A DNA stretch of 28,399 bases from Chloroflexota bacterium (GCA_024232355.1 JAAEPW010000987.1:1-28399); one strand, 5' to 3'; shown: positions 1-10,232, numbered from the stretch's first letter. Notes: generated by a model from the sequence alone, not told the origin. Translations and numbers: made by a program.

Positions 1-3000
1 CACGCCCAGGTTGACGAAGGTTTCCGCCAAAACGGGTGATGTGGTGCCAGCGGCGACAAACTTGACGGTGTAGGAACCCGGCGCAAAGCTCTGGTAGGCG
101 GCGGTGTCCGTAAAGGTCAGGCCGCTAAAGGTGAGCACGTCGTCGACCAGCACGTCCATAGCCGCGCCATCGCTGACGGCGTGGACGACGCGCAGTTGTC
201 CTTGCCCCAGGCTGGCGGCTGGGCTGAGCGTCCTACCGAGGTAGTATTCGGTGCTTTCTCCATAAGTGATGCCCGCTGGCAGACTGTCGTGGCCGTAGAG
301 CGTGCTGTCTGGCGCGATCAGCGTCATGGTGAGATTAGGTGTCTCGCTGGCCAGGCTGATGAACATTTCCGTGGCATACGGCACATCCACGTTCACCAGC
401 ATGTCTTGCGGGGCGCGGGGGGCGTATAACGGTCCATTCTCTATTCCCCGCATCATGTCGCTCGTCCCTGGCGCGGGCAAGACAAAGGTCAGGTCTGTAT
501 CCGACGGCATCAGTAGTGGGTTGTCGCCCTGGTCTGCGCTCAGACGTTGTTGCCGCAACATTTGCTCCCAGGCGCGCAGCGCGCGGTTGCGGGTGACCAG
601 TTGATACTTTTTCACATCGCCACCTACGGCCAAGTTGAAATCAGTATCTATGTAAAAGGCGAGTGTGTCTATGATTGGCAGGACTACCCAACCCTTGAAA
701 CCCCAGGCTGTGTCTCCGCTACCATAGTTAAACTTGCCCATTTCGGCGCCGATTTCGAAATCGTATACTTGGTCTGGCACGGGCCAATAGTCAAAAAATT
801 CACGGGGGTTGACCCCCACTTTGACCGAAAGCCTGCCCGCCATATTGGGATCGTTATCCGGCCCCCAGATGGCTATCTCTCCGTGCGCTTCCTGGAGCGG
901 TCCACGCGGTACCAGGGAGACGTCCGCTTCAAAACCGTTGCAGTCTATATTGGCATTCGCTTCACCCACCTTGATGGTATCAAACATGGTCACTTCGCCA
1001 TTGAAAGAGGCGCCCGCAGAGCAACCCCTGTAGGGTGTTGCGACCGTCAGTGACAAGTCGGCGCTGAGCGGATAGCCCAGGCTAAAGCTGCCAATTTCGA
1101 CCTCCTTACCGACAGCCAGGCCGACTTGGAGGACGACTTTTTTCGTGTCGTCTTCCAAGATGAGCGAGCCTTCGGCTCTGGTCAGGACGAACGGAATGGT
1201 GGGATCCAACTTGAATTCGCAGTCGCGCAGCCAGATCGTGACCTTGCGGACGGACAATCCTTGTACCGCGTCCAGCGACCGCGGGGTCGCAGAAGGCACC
1301 CGTTCGCCACCCACGATGATGGGCTGTGCCATCACTTCGGGGGTCAGGGGGATCACATCTTGGCTCCCGTCGAGAGCGGTCACGTGGAGTTCCGCGCCGT
1401 CGGCGTTGCTCGCGTCCGCGTACATCACGTGTTTGGACTGGGTGCGATCCCAGCGCAGGGTAAAACCGCCGCCCAGCAGACATGACTTGCCGCCGCTGCC
1501 GTCTATGTTAAAGCCACCTTCCACCGAGATGTCGTACACACCTTGTTCAGCGGCGGGCTTGAGTTCGCCCATCAACGTCGCCAGCCTGAAACCGCCGATC
1601 TTGACGTTGGGCAGCCTGAATTTGCCGCCGCCGATCTCGAACCCATTTCGGGTGACACCAAAGTTATAGATGGACGCGCCATAGCTGCCAGTCCCGCCGA
1701 ACGGTTTCATAGGGAGTTGAAAGCCGAGTTCATCCGCTCGCAGGCCATCGCTCGATATATCGACATTGTCGCCCGTGGCCTCCATCCCCATAAAGGCAAA
1801 ACTCAGGCCGGTCAGCCCGCCGCCGAACTTGGTGCGCCCCCGCACGTCTATGCGCAGGCTGGTCTCGGCATTGGCATCGGCGACGCCCAGTTTTTCGAGA
1901 TCGCCGAACAGTTGCAGGATAAAGGCACTGCCCTCGCGGATGATCTTGACCTGATTGAGACTCATGTGGACCCAGTTATCGAACAGGTCCAGGTCCGTCG
2001 GCGCCGATACGCCGCCAAACTCGATATAGTCGGGAAAGATCTTGACCGGTCCCTCAAGGACGAGCATTTCGCCGCCGAGGCTGCTGGGCAGAACCAATGA
2101 AGCGCTGTCTGCCTGGAGCAGTTCTCCGTACAGCAGTTTGGGGCTTTCCAGGGTCAGTTCAAAATCGGCCACCTTGATGCTCAGCGGTGGGTTGGCGGCG
2201 TCTGACCCGGCGACAAAGTTGTCGAACACGACGTTGGTGTTTTGGGGCAGGTTGATGCGCAGTTTTTGCTCTTGCTCGTTGTATTGGGCCACATCTCCGC
2301 CCCCGCCAAAAGCAGGGGGGAAGGGATTATAGTTCCACGAAGAGTCGAACGTGGCATCAACCACCTTGCCGGTAGGCAGGTGAATGGTCCCGCCCGCCCC
2401 AAAGAAATGGGTGTTGTCCAGCGTAGGTTTGATCACGACGATTTTTCCCTCGCCCGAGAAATCAAACTTTAACGATTCTTCCGCCGTGTACTTGCCGCGC
2501 AGCGTGCCGTCTGACCCGAGGGTCAATTCCAGCGGAATCGGATCGATGCGCGGATCAACGCGCAAGTGCAGCGTGGCGGTACCGGCCAGGTAGTACACCT
2601 CTTTGAACATCATTTCTAGGTTGATGTCCTTGAGCGTTAACCCGCCGCTCCCGTATTTGACCGCGCTCGGAGCATGGACCGTGGCGCTCTGCAAGCCGTC
2701 CGGCATCTGTTCGATGTCCATCGAGAGCGGGGGATCCACATCGCTGCCTCTCTTCCAAAAGGAGACGTCCGCGTTGCCCCGGACGAGGCCCGTGGAAAGG
2801 TTGAGGCCGTCGAGCTGGATATTGTAAAAGTTAAACCAGCCCCACAGGTAGAGTGTGGCGCCCGCCTGTGGCACGAACTCGTCCGCGCTCGCCGCTGCGC
2901 TAAAAGCGCCCCGGATGAAACGCCCCAATTTGTACCCAGGACGGCCGCCAACGTACCTCACTTGACCCTCGCCCTCGAAAGAACCGTCGGTGGCATAAGT

Positions 3001-6000
3001 CAGGTAGGGGCTGTAAAAGCTGCCATAGGACTCGACGATGAAATGCTCGCCCAATTGGATCTTGCCGATCGCCTTGATACTACCGTCCGGCTGCGGCTCC
3101 TCGTAGGCGTCCGCCGTGATCGTCAGGTCTGGGCGGATGTTGCGCGTCTCGCGCCCGCCAGAGACGACGTATACGTAGGGGGACGTGCTATGATAGCCGC
3201 CTGGGTTGGAGCTTTTCATCGTGGCGGCCTGTCTAAAGTTGCCCAGGCCGTGGGCCTGGACCGTGGCGCTGATGACGACGGCTGCTTCTGATTGCCCCGC
3301 TATCGCGCCCAGGTCACACGCGATCGAGTTGTTGCCAAAGTCCACCTGACAACTGCCTTGCTCGGGTATGGCACCCATATTGAGCACGATTGGCGTGACG
3401 CTGCCGGATTCCAGCGCATATTCAAAACTAAAGCGGCCGGCGTTGTTGCTGGTATTTTGCAGCACGATCCGCCCGCCCAGCTCTACTGTCTCGCCAGAGT
3501 CCATGCTGACGTTGCTCAAGCCAGAGATGGCGCTCGCGACCGTGGCGCCGGGATCGTAAGCATGTACGGTCACCGTCACGAGGGTCGAGGCCAGCCGGGG
3601 AGACGCGATGTCATAACCGGCGTCTTGCGCCGTATAGCGCAACACCGCCGTGCCCGCGCCAAAGCCGGTGAACGTGAAATCGCTCCCGTCTCCGGCGATG
3701 ATGGCCGAGAGGTCAGGCCCACTGAGCTTTTCGATCTCTACGATCTGCAAGGCGGTACCCTCCGGATCTCTATCATTGTCCAGAATGGGTATCCTGATGG
3801 GCATGTTCTCATACGCAGTGGCCGTATCGGGCTTGAGGATGGGCGCATTGTGGTAAGGCACCACGCGCACCTTTACATGTCCCGTCACCTGATCAAGCCC
3901 GTCAGAGACTTGGTAGGTAAAGGGGTCGTCCCCCGTAAAACCGGGGAAAAGAGTGTAAACGATCTGGTCGCTGCCGCTCAGCGCCGTCGTCCCGGTGAGT
4001 GGTTGGCTGAAGGAAACGAGGGAAAGCAGCTCGCCATCGGGGTCAAAGTCGTTGTCAAGGACAGAGATAGCGATCGAGACTTGGTTGGTATAGACCTCTA
4101 CAAAGTCGACGTGGGTGATGGGGACGCGGTTGACCACGGTCAGCGTATACGGCTGCGTCGTCGTCAGGCCGGCAGCGTCGCTCACCAGGAGCGAGATGTT
4201 ATGTACGCCCAACTCGGCCACGCCCGGCGTGCCATTGAGAGAGGCTGTGTCGGTGGTGCCTGCGGCTCTCTGGAGTGTGCCAAAGCTCAGCCAGGTCGGT
4301 TTTTGTGTCGCTTCGATGGTCAGGACGTCGGCAATGTCCACGTCAGACGCTGTGATGTCGTAGGCGTATGCCTGGTACAGGAAGGCGACCTTGCTGGGCC
4401 GGGAACTGAACTCGGGCGGGTCGTTGACGTTGTTGACCGTCACCGTAAAGCTCTGGGTGGTGGCGGCTAGCGCGGCATCTTGAACTTGCAGGGTGACGGC
4501 GTGGTCGCCCAGGTCGTCTTTGGTGGGGTCACCGTGCAGGACGGCGGTGCCGTCGCCCCGGTCGTAGACGGCCAGCCAAGAGGGCAGCGTGATCCCGGTA
4601 AAGGATAGCACGTCGTCCACGTCGTCGTCGCTGGCGCCGATCTCGTAGGCATAGGGGGTGTTTTCGTCGATGCTGGTGATGGGGGTGGTGGAAGTAAAGA
4701 CGGGGGCGTCGTTGACGTTGCGCACCGTCAGGATAAAGATCTGGGTCGCCGTGGCCGAGACGGGATCGCGGGCTGTCAGATGTACGGTGTGGTCGCCCAC
4801 GTCGGCGTTGGCGGGCGTTCCGCTGAGCAGGCCGGTGCCGTCGCCGTTGTCCACAAAGGACAGCCAGGCGGGTTTGCTCTGCGCCGCGAGGATGGGTGTT
4901 TCGCCCACGTCGATGTCTTCCGCGACGACCGTGTATTGATAGAGAGCGTCCTCGTCCGCTTCTTTTATCGCGCTGCTGAGGAAGGTGGGAGCGTCGTTGA
5001 CGTTTTGCACCCCAATGTCAAAGATCTGGATCGCTGTATCGTCCAAACCATCCCTGGCCATCAGGGCGACTCTGTGGGAGCCCACGTGCGCATTGCGCGG
5101 TATGCCGGAGAGGATGGCCGTGCCATCGCCCCGGTCGTACAAGCCGAGCCAGGCGGGCAGCAGGGGGGCATTGATCTGCCAGGGTTCGCTCCCCGACGGG
5201 CCAGCGACCGTGACGGTGTACGTATAGTCCTGTTCCTGGGTCGCGCCCGTCGCCGCGCTGGTGGTGAACAGGAGGAAGGGATACTCGGTGCCGACGGTGA
5301 TGGTAAAGGCCTGGTCGGCAGTGACGGTGCCATCGGTCACTTGCAGGTTCACCGAGTGCGTGCCCAACTCGCCGCCGGTGGGTGTGCCAGAGAGGCGGGC
5401 GGTGCTATCACCATTGTCCACAAAGGTCAGCCAGGCCGGTTTGAGCGTCGCGGTAAAGGTCAGCACGCCACCCCCGGGGGTGCTGGCACTGACGTCGTAG
5501 GCGTATGGTTGATCCTGGACAGCGGCCGTTACCGGGCTGCTGCTAAAGGAAAGCTCACTGCCGGTCACCTGGATGCTAAAGGCCTGGGCGGTGGTGCTGA
5601 GGCCATCTGTCACCTCTAGGATGACACTGTGCGAGCCAATGTCGCTAGTAGGGTATCTTCCACATCGGGTGCCAGAGGCGCTTGGCGAGTACCCATACAG
5701 GGTATTTCTGGAGCTAATCTTGCCGTTATCACCACATGGGGGAAATGCATCGTCATCACTCGGCGTGCCAGATAGGCTCCCGGTGCCATCGCCATCGTCG
5801 ATCAGGGTCAGCCAAGCCGGTTTGGTCAAGTCGGTGATGGTCACGCTGTCCCCGTCGTCGTCCTGAATGGTGATGTCATAGTTGTAAGGCTGGTCGATGG
5901 TCGCCGTTATGCCCGGACTGCTGCTAAAGGTGGGGGCGTCGTTGGTGTTGGTCACAGTGATAACAAAGACCTGGGTGATGCTGCTGATGCCATCGCTCAC

Positions 6001-9000
6001 TTGCAGGGTGACATTGTGGGTGCCGACGTGGGCGTTGAGGGGCGTGCCAGAGAGGGTGGCTGTGCGGTCGCCGTGATCGACCAGGCTCAACCACGTGGGC
6101 GAGATGAGGGCGGTGATGGTCAACACGTCGCCCGAGTCGGCGTCGTCGGTGGTGATGTCGTAGACGTAGGCACTGTCCTCGATGGCCGTGGTGACCGGGC
6201 TACTGCTAAAGATGGGCGCATAAGAGGTGTTGTGGCCAAGGACAAAGACTGTGCCTATAGTAGTATGCATTTGGGTGGCGACCACTAAGATTGTATCTCC
6301 GCCGATAGCCCCAGAAGAGCCAAAATAGTCGTATGAATCAATGTCGGGAGGGACATGTTTAGCGAGTTCGGTGGTGGTTGCGAGCCAACCTCCGCCCGGC
6401 CGATCAAAGAGGTAGACCGAACCAGACTCGGCGGCGTTATCGTCATCATACGGCGCCCCGACGACGATGGCGGTCCCATCCGCGTTGATGGCCACAAAAC
6501 TGCCAAAGCGATCGTCAGCGACGCCGTCGGAGGCGAGCAGCTTGGTCGTTTGGGCCACCGTGGGTGTGCTCCACCCCCCGCCCGCCCGCTCAAAGACGTA
6601 GGCCGAACCAGATTCGGTGCCGTTATCGTCATCACGATACACCCCAACGACGATGGCGGCCCCATCCGCGTTGATGGCCACAAAACTGCCAAAGCGATCG
6701 TCGGCGGCACCGTCGGAGGGGAGCAGTTTGGTCGTCTGGGTGGCCGTGATCCACCCTCCGCCCGGCTGCTCGAACACATAGGCCGAGCCGGAGCTGCTGC
6801 CGTTATCGTCATCATACACCGACCCAACGACGATCGTGCTGTCATCTGCGCTGATGTCCACAGCATAGCCAAAATTGTCACCACCGGCGGCGCCGTCGGA
6901 GGCGGTCAGTTTGGCCGTTTGGGTGGCTGTGATCCACCCCCCGCCCGGCCGCTCGAACACGAGGGCCGAGCCGTCGTAGCTGTCTTGACCGTATGCCCCG
7001 ACGACGATGGTACTCGCATCCGCGTCGATGCCTATCGTCCCGCCAAACCAGTCATTGCCGCCGGCGTTGGAGGCGGTCAGTTTGGCCGTCTGGGGCTGAG
7101 CGGTGGTCCACCCCCCGCCCGGCCGTTCGAACACGTAGGCCGAGCCGGCAAAGTCGCCGCCATAGTCATTGTCATCTGCATACGCCCCAACGACGATGGT
7201 GGCCCCATCCGCGCTGACGTCTACCGCCTTGCCAAAATTGTCATCGTCAGCGCCGTCGGAGGAAAAAAGTTGGGTGACCGAGACCGCACTGCTCCAGCCC
7301 GCGCCTTGCTGCTCGAACACATAAGCCGAGCCGCCCTGGACCCAGGTTAGCTCATTAACATCATTGGGCGCCCCGACAACGATGGTGCGGTCATCTGCAC
7401 TTTTGGCTATCGACTCGCCAAAATATGAATCTGTATACCTCCAGTCTGAGGGCAGGAGCATGCCCGTTTGCGTGCTTGACGCCCAGGCCCCGCCCGATCG
7501 CTCAAATACGTGAGCGTACTCATGAGCCCCCTGTCCCCCGGTAAAGATGAGGCTGCCATCCGCATTGATGGCCACAGCATCGCCCAATAAACGGGTTAAA
7601 TTTGGGTGGGAACTGGTGAGCGTGGCTACCTGGGTGGCCGTGATCCAGCCCCCAACGCGCTCGAATGCATAAAGCATACCCTCATCACTGTTAGCACACT
7701 GATCTCCAACGACGATGGTATTTCCATCCGAGGCGATGACTACATGGTTCCTTTCATGGTTAAATTGGGTTTCGTCACAATAGACGACGTCGAATGAGAC
7801 TACCTCGGTGCCTGTGATCCAGTTTCCACCCGGCCGCTCGAACACATAGATCGAATCAACGTTCGAACCGGCGACGATGACAGTCCCGTCCCCACTGATG
7901 TCCACACCCTCGCCAAGGAGGTCCTGGTTGGCTTTGTCGGAGGCGGTCAGTTTGGCCGTCAGGGTGGGCGTGATCATCCAACCGCTGACCGGCCGCTCGA
8001 ACACGTGAACCGCACCAGTGAAATCTATGCCGTCATTGGAAGTACGCGCCGCCCCAACGATGATGGTGGATCCATCGGCGTCAATGGCCACGTTAGAACC
8101 AAAGTCAGCGCCTTCGTTGGAGTCAAGAGGCCCGACAATATTGGCCGTCTGGCTAATGGGCGTGCTCCAGTCCCCACCCGGCCGCTCAAAGACGTGAATG
8201 ATGCGCGGCCCCCCATAGGCGCCCCCCCCAACGATGATCGTGGCCCCGTCGGCGCTGACGTCTACCATCCTGCCAAAACCGTAAGAGGCCTCGGAGGGGA
8301 GAAGCGTAGGCGTAGTGGCCGTCGTGCTCCAGCCACCACCTGGCCGCTCGAACACGTACGCCGAGCCAGAGCCGCTAGAGCCACTATCGGCACTCTCCGC
8401 TCCAACGACGATAACGCTGCCATCCGCGCTGACAGCCACCTCACCGCCAAACTCGTCGTCATCCTCACCATCGAGAGCGCTAAGCTTGGCCGTTTCTCCC
8501 TCGATCAAGGGCGTGTTTGACCAACCGCCGGGCGGCTGCGCAAACACATAAACTGCGCCAGTATGTGATATAAAACTACTGCTAACCTGGCCGCTTCTAT
8601 ACGCCCCAACGACAATAGTGCTGCTATCCGCGCTGACGGCCACGGCCTCGCCAAAGCTCTGGGCGAAATACTCTGATTGAGTGCCTCTTCCCATAAACCT
8701 GGCTATCTGCACCCAGGGATCAATCGTCAATGGGTAGACGGCGCCAGTGTCGTCCACGCGCAGCAGCAATTGCGTTTCCGCGGTCGCGGACGTTGCCAGT
8801 TCCAGCCATGTGTCCAGTTCCTGCCCATCGGCGTCGTAGGCCGTCAGCCCGCTATAGGTCAGGGCGGCGCTGCCGCCGGCGCGATTCAGGCTCAGGCCGC
8901 GCTTGTCGGCCTGTACCTGGGCTTGCAGGCTGCTGGAAAGGTCCAGGAGCAGTGTCAGGGGTCCCTCCGCTGTGGGGGGTGGGGCATCCAACGTAAAGCC

Positions 9001-9732
9001 TTGCTCCAGCCCCAACGGGCCGTTGAGGTACCACTCGGTGAGATCGCCGCGTAGGTACTCGACGCGGTTGCCGTCTACCTGTGGGGTGGCTGTTTGGACC
9101 GGGAACAACGTCGCGCCGTAGCCATACTGGCGCAGGCGCAGTTGGAAAAAGTCGTTCCCGCTTTGCACCCGAAAGCCGCCGTCGCCAAAGCTGCTGTTCA
9201 GGCCGTGGGCGGTGTTTTTCGCTTGCAAGCCGCCCGCGCTATCGGCCACGACGTGAAACTCCTCGTTATCGCGCCCCACGGCCTGTGAATAGAGGGCTTG
9301 CAGCCAGGCGGGCTGCTCGTCCAGGGTGGCGTCGGGGTCGAGGCCGGCGGCGTTCGTGGGTAGTGGGGACTCGAGATCAAGCTCGTCCCAGGCTTGCTCC
9401 GGGCTATATTGTGGGATTTCTACAAAGTCCTCGTCCGGCGGCAATGCCTCCGGTATGGGCTGGGGCCTGCCTCGGAAGGCAGGTTTATCTGTTTGAATCT
9501 GGGGCCTGCCTCGGAAGGCAGGTTTATCTGTTTGAATCTGGGGCCTGCCTTGGAAGGCAGGAGCGTCCCGGAGAACAGAAGCATTCGGGAGGATCGGGCT
9601 ATCCTGACTCTCTGGGGAGGCGGCAGGGGCAGCCGTGGCTACCACTGCCAGCACCGGGTTAAAGAGTGTGGTCAAGATAACGAATAGGGATAACAGTTTG
9701 TGCATAATGCGCGCCGAGATTCCTTGATTCAT
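1..9732 (-). CDS. Giant secreted FG-GAP / Ig-like repeat surface protein (3' end outside window)
   Basis: One frame stays open from the ATG at 9732 to the left edge (at least 3244 codons, no stop). AAGGAG lies 7 nt before the ATG. The N-terminus has a signal peptide: basic start, hydrophobic core LLSLFVILTTLF, then a small-residue region. Next come a Pro-rich linker with a 13-residue repeat, a beta-rich head ending in YPLTIDPWVQ (typical just before FG-GAP arrays), about 14 FG-GAP-like units (motifs DEFGGEVAVSADGS, IVVGA, VFERPGGGW), and about 7 Ig/cadherin-like units (GDGTARLSGTP ... LGTHSVNLQVTDG). A long beta-rich region of unrecognised type follows, and the visible end (about 1-200) resembles DUF4397 (VLVDDVLTFSGL, APGSYTVKFVAAGT). 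It is probably exported and surface-bound, with an adhesion or matrix role inferred from the repeats only. No catalytic motif was recognised. It looks like a host gene rather than part of the mobile element. Most plus-strand open frames over this stretch are its antisense shadows. Confidence 0.9.
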   Translation of the reverse strand, partial: MNQGISARIMHKLLSLFVILTTLFNPVLAVVATAAPAASPESQDSPILPNASVLRDAPAFQGRPQIQTDKPAFRGRPQIQTDKPAFRGRPQPIPEALPPDEDFVEIPQYSPEQAWDELDLESPLPTNAAGLDPDATLDEQPAWLQALYSQAVGRDNEEFHVVADSAGGLQAKNTAHGLNSSFGDGGFRVQSGNDFFQLRLRQYGYGATLFPVQTATPQVDGNRVEYLRGDLTEWYLNGPLGLEQGFTLDAPPPTAEGPLTLLLDLSSSLQAQVQADKRGLSLNRAGGSAALTYSGLTAYDADGQELDTWLELATSATAETQLLLRVDDTGAVYPLTIDPWVQIARFMGRGTQSEYFAQSFGEAVAVSADSSTIVVGAYRSGQVSSSFISHTGAVYVFAQPPGGWSNTPLIEGETAKLSALDGEDDDEFGGEVAVSADGSVIVVGAESADSGSSGSGSAYVFERPGGGWSTTATTPTLLPSEASYGFGRMVDVSADGATIIVGGGAYGGPRIIHVFERPGGDWSTPISQTANIVGPLDSNEGADFGSNVAIDADGSTIIVGAARTSNDGIDFTGAVHVFERPVSGWMITPTLTAKLTASDKANQDLLGEGVDISGDGTVIVAGSNVDSIYVFERPGGNWITGTEVVSFDVVYCDETQFNHERNHVVIASDGNTIVVGDQCANSDEGMLYAFERVGGWITATQVATLTSSHPNLTRLLGDAVAINADGSLIFTGGQGAHEYAHVFERSGGAWASSTQTGMLLPSDWRYTDSYFGESIAKSADDRTIVVGAPNDVNELTWVQGGSAYVFEQQGAGWSSAVSVTQLFSSDGADDDNFGKAVDVSADGATIVVGAYADDNDYGGDFAGSAYVFERPGGGWTTAQPQTAKLTASNAGGNDWFGGTIGIDADASTIVVGAYGQDSYDGSALVFERPGGGWITATQTAKLTASDGAAGGDNFGYAVDISADDSTIVVGSVYDDDNGSSSGSAYVFEQPGGGWITATQTTKLLPSDGAADDRFGSFVAINADGAAIVVGVYRDDDNGTESGSAYVFERAGGGWSTPTVAQTTKLLASDGVADDRFGSFVAINADGTAIVVGAPYDDDNAAESGSVYLFDRPGGGWLATTTELAKHVPPDIDSYDYFGSSGAIGGDTILVVATQMHTTIGTVFVLGHNTSYAPIFSSSPVTTAIEDSAYVYDITTDDADSGDVLTITALISPTWLSLVDHGDRTATLSGTPLNAHVGTHNVTLQVSDGISSITQVFVITVTNTNDAPTFSSSPGITATIDQPYNYDITIQDDDGDSVTITDLTKPAWLTLIDDGDGTGSLSGTPSDDDAFPPCGDNGKISSRNTLYGYSPSASGTRCGRYPTSDIGSHSVILEVTDGLSTTAQAFSIQVTGSELSFSSSPVTAAVQDQPYAYDVSASTPGGGVLTFTATLKPAWLTFVDNGDSTARLSGTPTGGELGTHSVNLQVTDGTVTADQAFTITVGTEYPFLLFTTSAATGATQEQDYTYTVTVAGPSGSEPWQINAPLLPAWLGLYDRGDGTAILSGIPRNAHVGSHRVALMARDGLDDTAIQIFDIGVQNVNDAPTFLSSAIKEADEDALYQYTVVAEDIDVGETPILAAQSKPAWLSFVDNGDGTGLLSGTPANADVGDHTVHLTARDPVSATATQIFILTVRNVNDAPVFTSTTPITSIDENTPYAYEIGASDDDVDDVLSFTGITLPSWLAVYDRGDGTAVLHGDPTKDDLGDHAVTLQVQDAALAATTQSFTVTVNNVNDPPEFSSRPSKVAFLYQAYAYDITASDVDIADVLTIEATQKPTWLSFGTLQRAAGTTDTASLNGTPGVAELGVHNISLLVSDAAGLTTTQPYTLTVVNRVPITHVDFVEVYTNQVSIAISVLDNDFDPDGELLSLVSFSQPLTGTTALSGSDQIVYTLFPGFTGDDPFTYQVSDGLDQVTGHVKVRVVPYHNAPILKPDTATAYENMPIRIPILDNDRDPEGTALQIVEIEKLSGPDLSAIIAGDGSDFTFTGFGAGTAVLRYTAQDAGYDIASPRLASTLVTVTVHAYDPGATVASAISGLSNVSMDSGETVELGGRIVLQNTSNNAGRFSFEYALESGSVTPIVLNMGAIPEQGSCQVDFGNNSIACDLGAIAGQSEAAVVISATVQAHGLGNFRQAATMKSSNPGGYHSTSPYVYVVSGGRETRNIRPDLTITADAYEEPQPDGSIKAIGKIQLGEHFIVESYGSFYSPYLTYATDGSFEGEGQVRYVGGRPGYKLGRFIRGAFSAAASADEFVPQAGATLYLWGWFNFYNIQLDGLNLSTGLVRGNADVSFWKRGSDVDPPLSMDIEQMPDGLQSATVHAPSAVKYGSGGLTLKDINLEMMFKEVYYLAGTATLHLRVDPRIDPIPLELTLGSDGTLRGKYTAEESLKFDFSGEGKIVVIKPTLDNTHFFGAGGTIHLPTGKVVDATFDSSWNYNPFPPAFGGGGDVAQYNEQEQKLRINLPQNTNVVFDNFVAGSDAANPPLSIKVADFELTLESPKLLYGELLQADSASLVLPSSLGGEMLVLEGPVKIFPDYIEFGGVSAPTDLDLFDNWVHMSLNQVKIIREGSAFILQLFGDLEKLGVADANAETSLRIDVRGRTKFGGGLTGLSFAFMGMEATGDNVDISSDGLRADELGFQLPMKPFGGTGSYGASIYNFGVTRNGFEIGGGKFRLPNVKIGGFRLATLMGELKPAAEQGVYDISVEGGFNIDGSGGKSCLLGGGFTLRWDRTQSKHVMYADASNADGAELHVTALDGSQDVIPLTPEVMAQPIIVGGERVPSATPRSLDAVQGLSVRKVTIWLRDCEFKLDPTIPFVLTRAEGSLILEDDTKKVVLQVGLAVGKEVEIGSFSLGYPLSADLSLTVATPYRGCSAGASFNGEVTMFDTIKVGEANANIDCNGFEADVSLVPRGPLQEAHGEIAIWGPDNDPNMAGRLSVKVGVNPREFFDYWPVPDQVYDFEIGAEMGKFNYGSGDTAWGFKGWVVLPIIDTLAFYIDTDFNLAVGGDVKKYQLVTRNRALRAWEQMLRQQRLSADQGDNPLLMPSDTDLTFVLPAPGTSDMMRGIENGPLYAPRAPQDMLVNVDVPYATEMFISLASETPNLTMTLIAPDSTLYGHDSLPAGITYGESTEYYLGRTLSPAASLGQGQLRVVHAVSDGAAMDVLVDDVLTFSGLTFTDTAAYQSFAPGSYTVKFVAAGTTSPVLAETFVNLGV
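4140..6230 (-). repeat. Ig/cadherin-like repeat array (about 7 units)
   Basis: Units of about 270-290 bp share the protein signature WLxFxDNGDGTxxLSGTP, then LGTHSVxLxVTDG, then FTITVxNVNDAPxF. This is the pattern of putative-Ig/cadherin-like domains in bacterial surface proteins. The unit near 5640-5780 carries an extra 96-bp in-frame segment that is absent from its sisters. Confidence 0.8.
6290..8690 (-). repeat. FG-GAP-like propeller repeat array (about 14 units)
   Basis: Units of roughly 170-190 bp recur across the stretch. In protein they read FGxxVxVSADGSTIVVGA, then an Asp/Asn-rich loop, then AYVFERPGGGW and KLTAS. This is the integrin-type FG-GAP pattern, in which Asp-rich loops commonly bind calcium and about seven units close one beta-propeller; 14 units would allow two propellers. 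One unit near 7650-7800 is the most divergent. Unit boundaries were set by eye. Confidence 0.8.
9462..9561. repeat. In-frame 39-bp tandem repeat carrying a palindrome (2.5 copies)
   Basis: Copies lie at 9462-9500 and 9501-9539, and a partial third at 9540-9561. The unit is 13 codons, so the protein gains the repeat QIQTDKPAFRGRP without a frame change. Each copy contains a perfect 7-bp inverted repeat CCTGCCT/AGGCAGG with a 4-nt loop. The same GGCCTGCCTCGG core occurs again outside the gene at 10216-10232. Confidence 0.9.
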
Positions 9733-10141
9733 TTCAAAACTCCTTTTTGATCGAGCCTATAGGGGCAATTCGCGCCCAGGGTGAAAAAAATAAACATTGC
9801 CAAATTACGATTCTGTCATGCCACGCAGTACCGGCAGGTGAAATTCGTGTCATTTGCCCTTTCGTGATATCAAGTGTCCGGTAGTGAAATACTTGGTGTT
9901 TTATGTCTATTGTTCTAGCCGGGCCACAGTCCGGCAGCTTTCGGCATGGTAACACGGGGTATTCGTTACCGCCCACTAACATTATAGCACATCAACCTTC
10001 CAAACACTTAACAAAATGGGTCGCTGACCTTCCAAAAACCTTCCAATTTGGACCATACTTGTCACTAACACTCAAGATACTACCAGCTTTTATGTACCGG
10101 GCTTTGGATATAGGGATTTGCACCAACCGGTTCACAAAAGC

Positions 10142-10232
10142 ACTCCCAGGCTCTCACCTGGGAGTCGTGGCATCCGGTGGCTTACAGCGTCCACGAGTTT
10201 GAGATCAAGGGTCGTGGCCTGCCTCGGGCAGG
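10142..10232. other. Cluster of three hairpins, possible structured RNA or element-end remnant
   Basis: Three stems follow each other: ACTCCCAGG/CCTGGGAGT (10142-10150 with 10157-10165, 9 bp perfect), TCGTGG/CCACGA (10165-10170 with 10191-10196), and CCTGCC/GGCAGG (10218-10223 with 10227-10232). GTCGTGGC occurs twice, at 10164 and 10211. The layout recalls the structured right ends of IS200/IS605-family elements and their RNAs, but no TnpA or TnpB coding sequence adjoins it. The function is unknown. Confidence 0.4.

Noticed and set aside
3292..4470. 392-codon open frame on the plus strand
   Set aside because: It is antisense to the giant gene, its protein has no recognisable fold, and the minus-strand frame over the same bases gives clear surface-protein sequence.
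9734..9982. 82-aa minus-strand frame before the giant gene
   Set aside because: It ends 2 bp before the giant ATG, has no supported start, and covers the expected promoter region.
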